From Anaerovibrio slackiae (lineage in GTDB: Bacteria > Bacillota > Negativicutes > Selenomonadales > Selenomonadaceae): a stretch of 49,008 bases of DNA. The notes under the pieces are model-generated. The model was given only the letters and a program-made list of their open reading frames with translations. It had not been told where the DNA came from and did not search any database. Location: the NCBI RefSeq assembly GCF_009695585.1, contig NZ_VUNR01000022.1:1-49008 (forward strand). Direction: 5' to 3'. Shown one piece after another: positions 41,733-49,008 of the stretch (positions within the stretch are counted from its first letter, which is position 1; every line of letters begins with the position of its first letter). Made by a program: the position numbers and the translations under genes.

Positions 41733-43196
41733 TCAATAAATCTCCTGAATCACCACATCGGTATAATAGTGATGCAGTATGTCGTCATACTTGCTGCCCT
41801 TGTCCGCCATGGCCTTGGCACCATACTGGGCCAGCCCCAGGCCATGGCCGAAGCCGTGGCCGTCAAAGACAATGGTCTCAGAGCCATTAATCTTCATGGC
41901 AGAGCCGTTCATAGCCGCAGGTGCCTCAGAAAATGTCCCCTGGCTACCCTTGGAAGCAGCGGCAGTCTTCTTGCTGTTTTCGGCAGCTGGCAGCTTGACG
42001 CTGCGCTCCGTGCGGACATTGAACATGGCACTTTTCAAGCCGAAAATCGTCCTGGCCTGCTCCCCGGTAATAGTCACCGTGCCGCTGCTGCCGGTGAACT
42101 TCACGCCATAGGCACGGCCGGAGGCAGTCCTGCCGGTGACAGAACCGCTGGAGGAAATAGGGCTGAGGGAAATGGATTTCAGCGTACCCACGCCCTTTCC
42201 GGCAGAAGCCAGCTGCTTTTCCACCTGGACTACCGTGAACTTCGCTGTCCAGTTGTGGTAAGGTGACTTGCTGTCATCATCAGTTACGGAGCGGAGATAT
42301 GGCTGATACACGCCCCATACGTCCTCGCTGTTTTCCGTAGCACCGCCGGAGGAGGAATGGAAAGCTGCATAAATCACCTGATGCTCATAATACATCACCT
42401 GTCCGCGAGTGGCATCCACCGCGCTATTGGTTGCCGCAGTTTCTGCCGCCATGCCGCTGTACACCTGGCAATGGCTGGAACCGCACAAATCGTAGCCGAC
42501 AGCCTTGTGCCCCCCCTTGCTCCTGTTGTACAGGGCAAAGGTTCTCGCCGCCACAGCCTGGGCCTTCAACGCCTCCCCATGCCAGCCGGGAGACATTTCC
42601 GATGGCAGCACCCCCTTGACATAATCCTCCAAGGACAGCTGGTTCAGCACCTGCAGCCGCACACCGTCAGAGGTAAGCCGCAAGCTGCCCCGATAGCTGC
42701 TGCCGTTGTATTTCATCACGCCGTCAGCACCGTTCTTCGCCTGCACGGTCACAATCCTGCTCTTGGTCTTTTTGCCGTTGATGGCGATATAGCTGCCATC
42801 CACAGTGATATTCAGGCTCTTGTTGGCACCGCAGCTTTCCAGCACCTTGCCGGCATTGCCGTCCACCACCTCAAAATCACTGATGCCGGACACACTAGCA
42901 GAAGCAAGCCCCTCCCCCAGCATCACGCTCAGCATGGTCATGGGCACATTCTTCTTGTCCAGCTTCTTGACGCCCTTTGCCGCACCGCCATTCTGCTCAG
43001 CAGCCTTGGCAGAGACATTCTTCTCTTCCTTGCCCTTTTCCACGTTCCACTCCGGCGTCTTGGGGGGCCGGTTGCCTGCCCCCGGATAGAGCGTGCTGAC
43101 ACCTGCCTCCGCTATCCCCAGCTGAAACAGGAAAAAAGCCATTGCCATGACTGCGGCAAACATCCCCTGCAGCCTCCTGCCCTTATATCTCTCCAC
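41733..43196 (-). CDS. SpoIID/LytB domain protein, probable peptidoglycan lytic transglycosylase
   Basis: 487 residues. Signal peptide or anchor (about 10-32, FAAVMAMAFFLFQLGIAEAG), a low-complexity lysine/glutamate/alanine linker, an Ig/SH3-like region, then the SpoIID domain: catalytic-type glutamate in GVLPSEMSPGWHGEALKAQA, cysteine pair LCGSSHC that can bind zinc, and the conserved DGHGFGHGLGLAQYGAKA at the C-terminus. In sporulating Firmicutes SpoIID trims glycan strands during engulfment. In Negativicutes such genes persist in cell-wall remodelling. The GTG start overlaps the queH end by 14 bases, with GGAGG upstream. A serine/alanine-rich insert precedes the final motif. Confidence 0.88.
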   Translation of the reverse strand: MERYKGRRLQGMFAAVMAMAFFLFQLGIAEAGVSTLYPGAGNRPPKTPEWNVEKGKEEKNVSAKAAEQNGGAAKGVKKLDKKNVPMTMLSVMLGEGLASASVSGISDFEVVDGNAGKVLESCGANKSLNITVDGSYIAINGKKTKSRIVTVQAKNGADGVMKYNGSSYRGSLRLTSDGVRLQVLNQLSLEDYVKGVLPSEMSPGWHGEALKAQAVAARTFALYNRSKGGHKAVGYDLCGSSHCQVYSGMAAETAATNSAVDATRGQVMYYEHQVIYAAFHSSSGGATENSEDVWGVYQPYLRSVTDDDSKSPYHNWTAKFTVVQVEKQLASAGKGVGTLKSISLSPISSSGSVTGRTASGRAYGVKFTGSSGTVTITGEQARTIFGLKSAMFNVRTERSVKLPAAENSKKTAAASKGSQGTFSEAPAAMNGSAMKINGSETIVFDGHGFGHGLGLAQYGAKAMADKGSKYDDILHHYYTDVVIQEIY

Positions 43197-43797
43197 TTGC
43201 CTCTGCCTCCAATCTTGCCCTTTTCTTGGCCTTGTTGGCCTTTTTTCTCGCCTTTCTCAGCTCCCTGCTGTAGCGTTCCTCCTCGCTGAAGATACAGCCG
43301 CAGTAAGGCTGGCGATATAAGCCCATTTCCATGCTCATGTCGATGCCCTCCTGCCAGCCGGGACGGAAATCCTCATAATGAAACTTCACCCCGTACACCT
43401 TGGCAAAATGCTCCGCCGTCTCCTTCATCAGCTCATGCTGCTGATAAATGCTGTAGAACAGCGTGGAAGTAAAGGCATCAAAGCCGTTTTCCGCCGCATA
43501 CCTGGCAGTTTCCTCCAGCCGCCAGGTATAGCACATGCGGCAGCGGCCATTCTCCACCTGCTCTGCAGCCAGGGCCCGGCGCAGGAAATCCCGCAGCATA
43601 TAGTGCTTGTCCGTGATTATTTGCAGCTCTGACCTGGCGGCAAATTCCTCCGCCGCCTTCAGCCGCATATCCCATTCCTTATATGGGTGGATGTTGGGGT
43701 TGAAAAAATAGCCTGTGGGCTCTATGCCCTGTTCCCTCAGCACCTTCACAGGGTAGCAGGAGCAAGGGCCGCAGCACATGTGCAACAAAAGATTCAT
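43183..43797 (-). CDS. queH: Epoxyqueuosine reductase QueH
   Basis: 204 residues of the DUF208 family now known as QueH. Cysteine motifs MCCGPCSCYP near the start, GRCRMCYTWRL in the centre and YCGC toward the C-terminus bind the iron-sulfur and mononuclear-iron centres. It reduces epoxyqueuosine to queuosine in place of the unrelated, cobalamin-dependent QueG. A basic lysine/arginine tail (ARKKANKAKKRA) follows. It is 6 bases downstream of the ruvB stop. Confidence 0.93.
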   Translation of the reverse strand: MNLLLHMCCGPCSCYPVKVLREQGIEPTGYFFNPNIHPYKEWDMRLKAAEEFAARSELQIITDKHYMLRDFLRRALAAEQVENGRCRMCYTWRLEETARYAAENGFDAFTSTLFYSIYQQHELMKETAEHFAKVYGVKFHYEDFRPGWQEGIDMSMEMGLYRQPYCGCIFSEEERYSRELRKARKKANKAKKRARLEAEASGEI

Positions 43798-43803
43798 CTA
43801 GCT

Positions 43804-44829
43804 CTACGCCTCCGGATAAGGAATATTCATGTGTTCATAACCGGCCCTTGTCACCACACGCCCCTTGGGGGTGCGGTTAATAAAGCCCAGCTGCAAAAGA
43901 TAAGGCTCGTACACATCCTCGATGGTATCCCGTTCCTCGCTGGTGGCTGCCGCCAGGGTGTCCAGCCCCACCGGGCCGCCCCCGAACTTCATCACCATGG
44001 TTTCCAGCATCCGCCTGTCCGTATGGTCAAGCCCCATCCTGTCCACCTCCAGCCTCTGCAAAGAAGCATCCGCAATCTCATCTGTAATGATGCCGTCACC
44101 AGTAATCTGGGCAAAGTCCCTGACACGCTTCAGGAGGCGGTTGGCAATCCGGGGAGTCCCCCGGGAACGACGGGCAATCTCCCAGGCTCCCTTTTCCTCA
44201 ATGGAAATCTGCAATATCTCCGCCGCACGCTTCACAATCAGCACCAGATCCTCCGGCTGATAATATTCCAGCCGGGAAATCACCCCGAACCTGTCCCTGA
44301 GAGGGCCTGCCAGGGAACCTGCCTTGGTGGTGGCTCCTATCAAAGTAAAGGGTGCCAGATCCAGGCGGATGGAACGGGCACTAGGCCCCTTGCCGATGAC
44401 GATATCAAGGGCAAAATCCTCCATGGCAGAATACAGAACCTCCTCCACATTCCGGGATAATCTGTGGATTTCATCAATAAACAATACATCCTTCTCACCA
44501 AGATTGGTCAAAAGTGCCGCCAAATCCCCGGCATGGTTGATGGCAGGCCCCGATGTCACCCGAAAATTAACCCCCAGCTCATTGGCAATAATCCCTGCCA
44601 GAGTGGTCTTCCCCAGCCCTGGCGGACCGTAAAACAGCACATGGTCCAAAGCATCCCCCCGGGACATGGCAGCCTTGATGAATATATCCAGATTATCCTT
44701 CACCTTTTTTTGCCCGATGTACTCCCTCAGGTGACGAGGCCGCAGGCTGTACTGCCACTCATCACCGTTCTGCACATTCATGTCTATGACACGCTCCTGG
44801 GCAAAATCCCCGTAATTAATATCCTCCAA
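43804..44829 (-). CDS. ruvB: Holliday junction branch-migration helicase subunit RuvB
   Basis: 341 residues, AAA+ ATPase: Walker [10 protein letters not shown], Walker [11 protein letters not shown], sensor [18 protein letters not shown] and a C-terminal winged helix. It drives branch migration with RuvA. A TTG start has GGGAGG nine bases upstream, inside the ruvA stop region; an ATG 16 codons in is possible. RuvC is not in this cluster. Confidence 0.96.
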   Translation of the reverse strand: MEDINYGDFAQERVIDMNVQNGDEWQYSLRPRHLREYIGQKKVKDNLDIFIKAAMSRGDALDHVLFYGPPGLGKTTLAGIIANELGVNFRVTSGPAINHAGDLAALLTNLGEKDVLFIDEIHRLSRNVEEVLYSAMEDFALDIVIGKGPSARSIRLDLAPFTLIGATTKAGSLAGPLRDRFGVISRLEYYQPEDLVLIVKRAAEILQISIEEKGAWEIARRSRGTPRIANRLLKRVRDFAQITGDGIITDEIADASLQRLEVDRMGLDHTDRRMLETMVMKFGGGPVGLDTLAAATSEERDTIEDVYEPYLLQLGFINRTPKGRVVTRAGYEHMNIPYPEA

Positions 44830-44835
44830 CCTCTA

Positions 44836-45456
44836 TCACCTCCCGGAAAGCTCTTTCAGGGCAAACTTTATCACCGACTGCACATCCTGGTCGCCCTTCA
44901 GCCTGCTGCATTTCTCCAGCACAGGCGCCAGCTGCTGGGCATTGTAGCCAAGGCTCTGCAAAGCTGCCGCCGCCTCTGCCACCACGCCCTCGCCAATCTC
45001 CGGCAGGGCAAACAAATCTGACAAATCCTCCACCTGGCCGTCATCGCCTGCATCGGCAAAGTGCAGCTTGTCCTTCAGCTCCACAATCATCCGCTCCGCG
45101 GATTTCTTGCCCACCCCCGGCAGCTTCACCAGCACGGAGGCCTGCTTCTTCTGAATGGCCTGGCACAGCCTGGCCGGGGTAATCGCCCCGATAATCCCCA
45201 GCGCCACCTTGGGTCCGATGCCGCTGACCGTCAGCAAAAGCTGAAATAAATCATATTCCTCCTGTGAATAAAAGCCATACAGCTGGATAGCGTCCTCACG
45301 CACGCTGGTATGGGTAAAAAGCATCGCCTCCTGCCCCAGCTTCAGCTGGTTGTGGGTGTTCCCGGCAATAAAAACCCGATAGCCCACGCCATTTACATCC
45401 AGCAGGCAAACATCCGCCAGCAAATAGGCAACCCTGCCCCGCAAAAAACCAATCAT
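44836..45456 (-). CDS. ruvA: Holliday junction DNA-binding subunit RuvA
   Basis: 206 residues: OB-fold (MIGFLRGRVAYLLADVCLLDVNGVGYRVFI), tandem helix-hairpin-helix region (LLTVSGIGPKVAL and LVKLPGVGKKSAERMI) and a C-terminal RuvB-binding domain. First gene of the operon, which continues through ruvB, queH, the SpoIID gene and queA into the folate genes. AGAGGG precedes the ATG. Confidence 0.96.
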   Translation of the reverse strand: MIGFLRGRVAYLLADVCLLDVNGVGYRVFIAGNTHNQLKLGQEAMLFTHTSVREDAIQLYGFYSQEEYDLFQLLLTVSGIGPKVALGIIGAITPARLCQAIQKKQASVLVKLPGVGKKSAERMIVELKDKLHFADAGDDGQVEDLSDLFALPEIGEGVVAEAAAALQSLGYNAQQLAPVLEKCSRLKGDQDVQSVIKFALKELSGR

Positions 45457-45537
45457 CTGTCAACCCTCTGCCCTAATTCTGCCACAGCACTGCAATAATT
45501 CTGCAACCATCTTATAATCATTCTACAATATCATCTT

Positions 45538-45566
45538 ATTATACAACAAGATGTTTGATTTAACAA
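45538..45566 (-). promoter_or_regulatory. Promoter of the ruvAB-queH-queA-fol operon
   Basis: On the minus strand TTGTTA (4/6), an exact 17-base spacer and a perfect TATAAT, about 80 bases before the ruvA ATG and directly after the yifB terminator. No SOS (LexA) box of the Bacillus GAAC-N4-GTTC kind is evident. Confidence 0.65.
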
Positions 45567-45576
45567 ATTCCCCAGC

Positions 45577-45601
45577 AAAAAAAGAGGCAAAATTTTGCCT
45601 C
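45577..45601 (-). terminator. Terminator of yifB
   Basis: A perfect palindrome GAGGCAAAATTTTGCCTC (45584-45601) followed on the minus strand by seven T residues (45577-45583), six bases after the yifB stop. Confidence 0.88.
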
Positions 45602-45606
45602 CTTCC

Positions 45607-47136
45607 TCAAAAATTATTTCCCGGCAGGATTTCCCCCCGCAGCTGCAAGGCCTCACCGATATGTATCTCGCTTATAATATCGCTGCCGGACAAATCCGCC
45701 ACCGTCTGGGCTACCTTCACGATGCGGTCATAGGAACGGGCAGACAAATTCCTCTCCTGAAAGGCTGTTTCCATCAGCTCCTGGGCCTCATCTGTCAGCT
45801 GGCAATATTTTTTCAATATGCCGTGATTCATCTGGGCATTACAGACAATATCCAGCTCCCGGAACCTGTCCAGCTGGATTTTTCTGGCTGCCACCACCCT
45901 CTGGCGGATGACGGAGGATTTTTCCGCCCTGACCTCCGAGGTTATCTCCTGGTAGGACACCCGGGGCACCCGGATCTGAATATCAAACCTGTCCAAAAGC
46001 GGGCCCGACAGCTTCCGGGTGTACTTCTTGATCTGAGGCAGGCTGCACTCGCAGGGAATCTCGCTATCCCCATAGTAGCCGCAAGGGCAGGGATTGAGGG
46101 CAGCTATCAGCATAATACGGGAGGGAAAGCTCAGGGTGGCATTCACCCTGGACACGCTGACAAAGCCATCCTCAAGGGGCTGCCGCAGGCATTCCAGGGC
46201 ATTTTTGCCAAACTCCGGCAGCTCATCCAGAAACAGCACCCCGTTGTGGCTGAGAGTCACCTCCCCGGGCTTGGGGATGCTGCCGCCCCCTATCATGGCA
46301 GCCGAGGAGACAGTGTGATGAGGGCTCCTGAAGGGACGCCGGGTAATCAGGCCGCTGTTGTTTTTCAAGAGCCCGGCAATGCTATAAATCTTCGTAACCT
46401 CCAAGGCTTCCTTCCGTGTCATATCCGGCAGGATGGAGCCCATCCGCCGTGCCAGCATGGTCTTGCCAGCCCCGGGGCTGCCGGACAGGACGATGTTGTG
46501 ACCGCCAGCAGCCGCAATCTCAAAGGCACGCTTGGCCAAAAACTGCCCCTGCACGTCGCAAAAATCATCCTGCAATACCTCCCGTTCCTCCTGAGCTGGT
46601 TCCTTGGCAGCTGGCTGCAGCTCCCCCCTGCCGCTGAGAAACTCCACCAATTCCGACAGATTCTCAATGCCGTACACCGCTATACCATCCACCAGCAGGG
46701 CTTCATTGATGTTCCCCTTGGCCACCACTACTGCCTGCAAGCCGCTTTCCTGTGCCTTGATAGCCATGGGCAGCACGCCGCTTACCCGGCGGCACTCCCC
46801 CTCCAGGGACAGCTCGCTGATGAACAGATACCTGTCCAGCCCTTCCGTGGGAATCACCCCGTAGGCAGCCAGAAGTGCCACCGCAATGGGCAAATCCAGC
46901 CCGGCACTGTCCTTCCGCATACCTGCCGGAGCCAGATTGACCGTCACTTTGTCCTGCTGCAGCCTAATGCCGGAATTGCGGATGGCAATCCTCACCCTCT
47001 CCTTTGCCTCCCTCACCATGGCATCCGGCATCCCCACCATCTCAAAGCAGGGCAGCCCGTTGGACACATCCACCTCCACATCAATAATCACTCCGTCCAC
47101 GCCCAGAGTCGTAGCCCCCTTGGTACAAGCATACAT
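45607..47136 (-). CDS. comM: YifB/ComM family magnesium-chelatase-like AAA+ ATPase
   Basis: 509 residues: an N-terminal Lon-like (ChlI-type) domain (about 1-170), an AAA+ core with Walker A GSPGAGKTMLARRM and Walker B VLFLDELPEF, the cysteine-containing NPCPCGYYGD motif, and a C-terminal Mg_chelatase_C domain. ComM acts as a branch-migration helicase aiding natural transformation in some bacteria; the role in this lineage is inferred. It has its own promoter and terminator. Confidence 0.92.
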   Translation of the reverse strand: MYACTKGATTLGVDGVIIDVEVDVSNGLPCFEMVGMPDAMVREAKERVRIAIRNSGIRLQQDKVTVNLAPAGMRKDSAGLDLPIAVALLAAYGVIPTEGLDRYLFISELSLEGECRRVSGVLPMAIKAQESGLQAVVVAKGNINEALLVDGIAVYGIENLSELVEFLSGRGELQPAAKEPAQEEREVLQDDFCDVQGQFLAKRAFEIAAAGGHNIVLSGSPGAGKTMLARRMGSILPDMTRKEALEVTKIYSIAGLLKNNSGLITRRPFRSPHHTVSSAAMIGGGSIPKPGEVTLSHNGVLFLDELPEFGKNALECLRQPLEDGFVSVSRVNATLSFPSRIMLIAALNPCPCGYYGDSEIPCECSLPQIKKYTRKLSGPLLDRFDIQIRVPRVSYQEITSEVRAEKSSVIRQRVVAARKIQLDRFRELDIVCNAQMNHGILKKYCQLTDEAQELMETAFQERNLSARSYDRIVKVAQTVADLSGSDIISEIHIGEALQLRGEILPGNNF

Positions 47137-47168
47137 ACCATCTCACCCCTTTTGTTCTATTACAGGTG

Positions 47169-47197
47169 ATTATATTACATTTCTGGTATTATGTAAA
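47169..47197 (-). promoter_or_regulatory. Promoter of yifB/comM
   Basis: On the minus strand TTTACA (5/6), a 17-base spacer and a perfect TATAAT, about 32 bases before the ATG. The transcript leader would be short and carries AAAAGGGGTGAG as ribosome site. Confidence 0.75.
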
Positions 47198-47220
47198 GAA
47201 TTTTTTTAAGTATTTTTGGT

Positions 47221-47254
47221 ATATTAACTTATATATTAATATATAAGTTAATAT
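47221..47254. repeat. 34-bp perfect AT-rich palindrome
   Basis: The 34 bases from 47221 (ATATTAACTTATATATT and its exact reverse complement) have no central spacer and contain only two G/C bases. A second, imperfect AT-only inverted repeat (ATTAATATA/TATATTAAT) follows to about 47282. Both lie between the divergent yifB and adhesin promoters. No T-run suggests a terminator. It may be a regulator site, a melting element or a cruciform. Confidence 0.9.
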
Positions 47255-47381
47255 TAATATATATATCTATATTTATATTAATAGGCAGGTGCAGTCTGCT
47301 GCACAGTGCATATAACTATTTGTTTTGTTCTAAAGCCCCCAAAAATGCAATTCCAGCAAACCCAAATAGGATAATGGTCTG

Positions 47382-47411
47382 TTGCCTTTTGAACAAACAA
47401 AGGTGTATAAT
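47382..47411 (+). promoter_or_regulatory. Promoter of the adhesin gene
   Basis: TTGCCT (4/6), an 18-base spacer and a perfect TATAAT. It implies a leader of about 160 bases before the ATG at 47580. A TTGACA at about 47499 has no matching -10 at the right distance. Confidence 0.5.
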
Positions 47412-47579
47412 TATATTTGGTGTATTGGGAGTGTACTTATGTCTAAATACTTGCAGGCATGTACAAATTTCTCCCATAAAAATGCATCTATTTGCATCTT
47501 GACAGAATATCATGCAGCTTGATTTTGCAGGCTATAAAGAAGACTGAGCAGCTTCTAAATTTCCGAAGGAGGAGCGTAT

Positions 47580-48890
47580 ATGATTGGTAAACCAAAAAGA
47601 TTAAAGAAAAGCCAAAAATCTTTGAATGGCAAGACTGACAAAAAAAATTCCCTGAGCAGGAAGGTGCTGCATTATGTGCTGGCAGCTGGCTTTGTTTTTG
47701 CGCCTTGGCTGGGGGGCGAGGCGTATGCTGGCAATATTGTGCGTATTGACGCAAATGGAGCTTCAATAGGTGATAACCTAATGCAAAATGGTGTTGCTGA
47801 CATTTATGCCGGAGAAGTTGATACATCTGGCAAGGTGGGATTGAATCGTTTCAATACATTTACCGTGGAGAATGGTGAAATTGCTAATCTGTATTTCAAA
47901 AACTCCTCTACTGGTTCTGCTTTAGATACCCTGGTGAATACTGTAGAAAATCAAATTAATATTAGCGGTATTGTAAACGGTATACGCAATAATACAATTG
48001 ACGGCAACTTATATTTCATATCCCCTCAAGGCATGGTTGTCGGTTCTACTGGCGTAATTAATGCAGGCTCACTTACGGTTGTGGCTCCTGAATCTGACTT
48101 TTGGAAATACTATTTTGCAAACGCTGATACATCTGCTAATGCAGTGAAAAATAGAAACTGGGGACGTTTATCTGATGAGGGAAAAATTAACATTGATGGA
48201 CATATTAATACTGCAACCGGAATAGATTTGGAGGCAGTGTCTATAAATCTGGGTTCAACTGCTAGTTCTAGTCCTGGTTTTTCTTTAAAGACAGGCGTGG
48301 TGTTCAACGAAACCGTTAACACTGATGATATTGACCAACAAATTAATAACGTATTAACCAATGAGCGTCTAACTGCTTCAACCGATGAAAATGGTAACAT
48401 CTATCTCTATGCTCGAAAGGATGAAGGAGGTGGTTACTATGCAGGAACATTAAATATTAATAATGGTCTTCTGGACTCGGCTGGAAATGTTCGGTTGGAA
48501 ATTGGTAATACCATCACAACTAACGAGGATGCTTCTATAAAGTCAGGAAAAGAAATGAATATTTTTACAGAAACAGGTAGCATTAGCAATGACGGTAACA
48601 TTGATGCTGTACAAATGATCCAGATTACCACCGGCAACTCTCCAGGGGATAGTTCTGATGCTAATTTTATCAATCGTGGCACTATTTGCTCAACGGATGG
48701 TGGTTTTTCTCTTACGGCAAGGAATAGCGTATTAAACCTTGGCACTATAAAGAGTAATGGAGAGAGCAAGTTTACAGCTGGGAATACCATAATCAATACT
48801 GGAGAGATTATTTCAGAAAATAGTAATGTACAGGCACACATTGGCAGAAACTTCTGTAATATATCCCATAAAAGCGACCTCTGGAGTTAG
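47580..48890 (+). pseudogene. Two-partner-secretion-type filamentous adhesin, truncated
   Basis: 436 codons. A long basic N-terminus (KRLKKSQKSLNGKTDKK) followed by a hydrophobic core and cleavage site GGEAYA before GNIV is the extended signal peptide of two-partner-secretion exoproteins. A filamentous-haemagglutinin N-terminal domain (about 55-190) carries FNTFTVENGEIANLYF and DGNLYFISPQGMVVGSTGV; beta-helix repeats follow. Relatives in Negativicutes (LktA-type) run to well over 1000 residues. Here the frame ends in an atypical tail (NISHKSDLWS), right where an IS-like sequence begins, so the gene is probably cut by an insertion. GGAGGAG five bases before the ATG is a strong ribosome site. 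The export partner (TpsB) is not in the window. Confidence 0.72.
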
Positions 48891-49008
48891 AATATAAATA
48901 GTACAAGTCAAAATGAGAAATCCTAAATAAGTTCATGACATGGTACAATATATGTACCTATCTTGAGGAGGATTTCAGAATGGCTAAACAACATGACAAA
49001 CAGTTTAA
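48855..49008 (+). mobile_element. Left end of a probable insertion sequence (partial)
   Basis: From about 48855 (TGTAATATATCCC) the sequence stops resembling adhesin beta-helix coding DNA and leads, after about 125 bases, to a transposase-like start codon with a very good ribosome site. A perfect inverted repeat GGTACA/TGTACC (48942-48958) lies just upstream of that site. The exact IS boundary, terminal inverted repeats and target duplication cannot be fixed without the right end. Confidence 0.4.
48980..49008 (+). CDS. Start of a probable IS3-family transposase OrfA (partial)
   Basis: GAGGAGG eight bases before the ATG, then MAKQHDKQF running off the window end. The start resembles OrfA (helix-turn-helix) proteins of IS3-family elements as I recall them, but nine residues are too few for certainty. 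Confidence 0.4.

Noticed and set aside
45595..47169. 524-codon plus-strand open frame
   Set aside because: It is the antisense shadow of yifB/comM, whose Walker motifs and family layout are complete.

Overview
The window reads as chromosome of a diderm Firmicute of the class Negativicutes, probably a Selenomonas-like member of the Selenomonadales. It mixes Firmicute gene orders (aroA-cmk-plsC-ispH-rpsA; ruvA-ruvB beside queH, a SpoIID-like gene and queA) with outer-membrane-type functions (a two-partner-secretion-type adhesin and a Wzm/Wzt polysaccharide exporter). A GH9 cellulase suggests a gut or rumen plant-fibre niche. The taxonomic call is inference from gene content. Nearly all genes are on the minus strand, so operons read from high to low coordinates.

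Region by region. 1-1165: the end of an unidentified plus-strand gene with its terminator, 28-bp tandem repeats, and an MNT/HEPN (MntA/HepT-type) toxin-antitoxin pair. 1192-4192: an RpiR-type regulator and a secreted GH9 glucanase. 4222-10595: a five-gene signalling operon in transcription order HPT-REC-HD-GYP protein, stand-alone receiver, soluble hybrid histidine kinase, FIST-domain sensor and LysR regulator, with a good promoter at 10691-10719 and a strong terminator at 4149-4192. 10878-12266: phosphomannomutase. 12440-13530: an Rpn-type PD-(D/E)XK nuclease followed by a free-standing duplicate of its C-terminal tail. 13617-27078: a surface-polysaccharide locus (WbaP-type priming transferase, ManC, glycosyltransferase, Gmd, a GDP-perosamine synthase-like aminotransferase, Wzm/Wzt, two large glycosyltransferases, a PerB-like N-acetyltransferase and a membrane acyltransferase). 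With ManB nearby this makes a coherent route to GDP-N-acetylperosamine and ABC-dependent export. The half from 13.6 to 23.0 kb is visibly AT-richer than its neighbours.

27397-47136 is housekeeping: plsY, der, a DUF512 radical-SAM protein, rpsA-like S1 protein, ispH, plsC, cmk, aroA, a BaiN-like flavoprotein, rluB-type pseudouridine synthase, a small membrane protein, folK, folB, folP, folE, queA, a SpoIID-like protein, queH, ruvB, ruvA and yifB/comM. 47137-49008: an AT-rich divergent intergenic region with a 34-bp perfect palindrome, then an adhesin gene that stops after 436 codons, directly followed by what looks like the left end of an IS with its first transposase codons running off the window.

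Most notable: (i) the Rpn nuclease with a separate copy of its C-terminal tail, which fits the intragenic-antitoxin idea known for Rpn proteins; (ii) the FIST/hybrid-kinase/HD-GYP/LysR operon; (iii) the N-acetylperosamine locus; (iv) the IS-truncated adhesin. No tRNA, rRNA or CRISPR array was seen.
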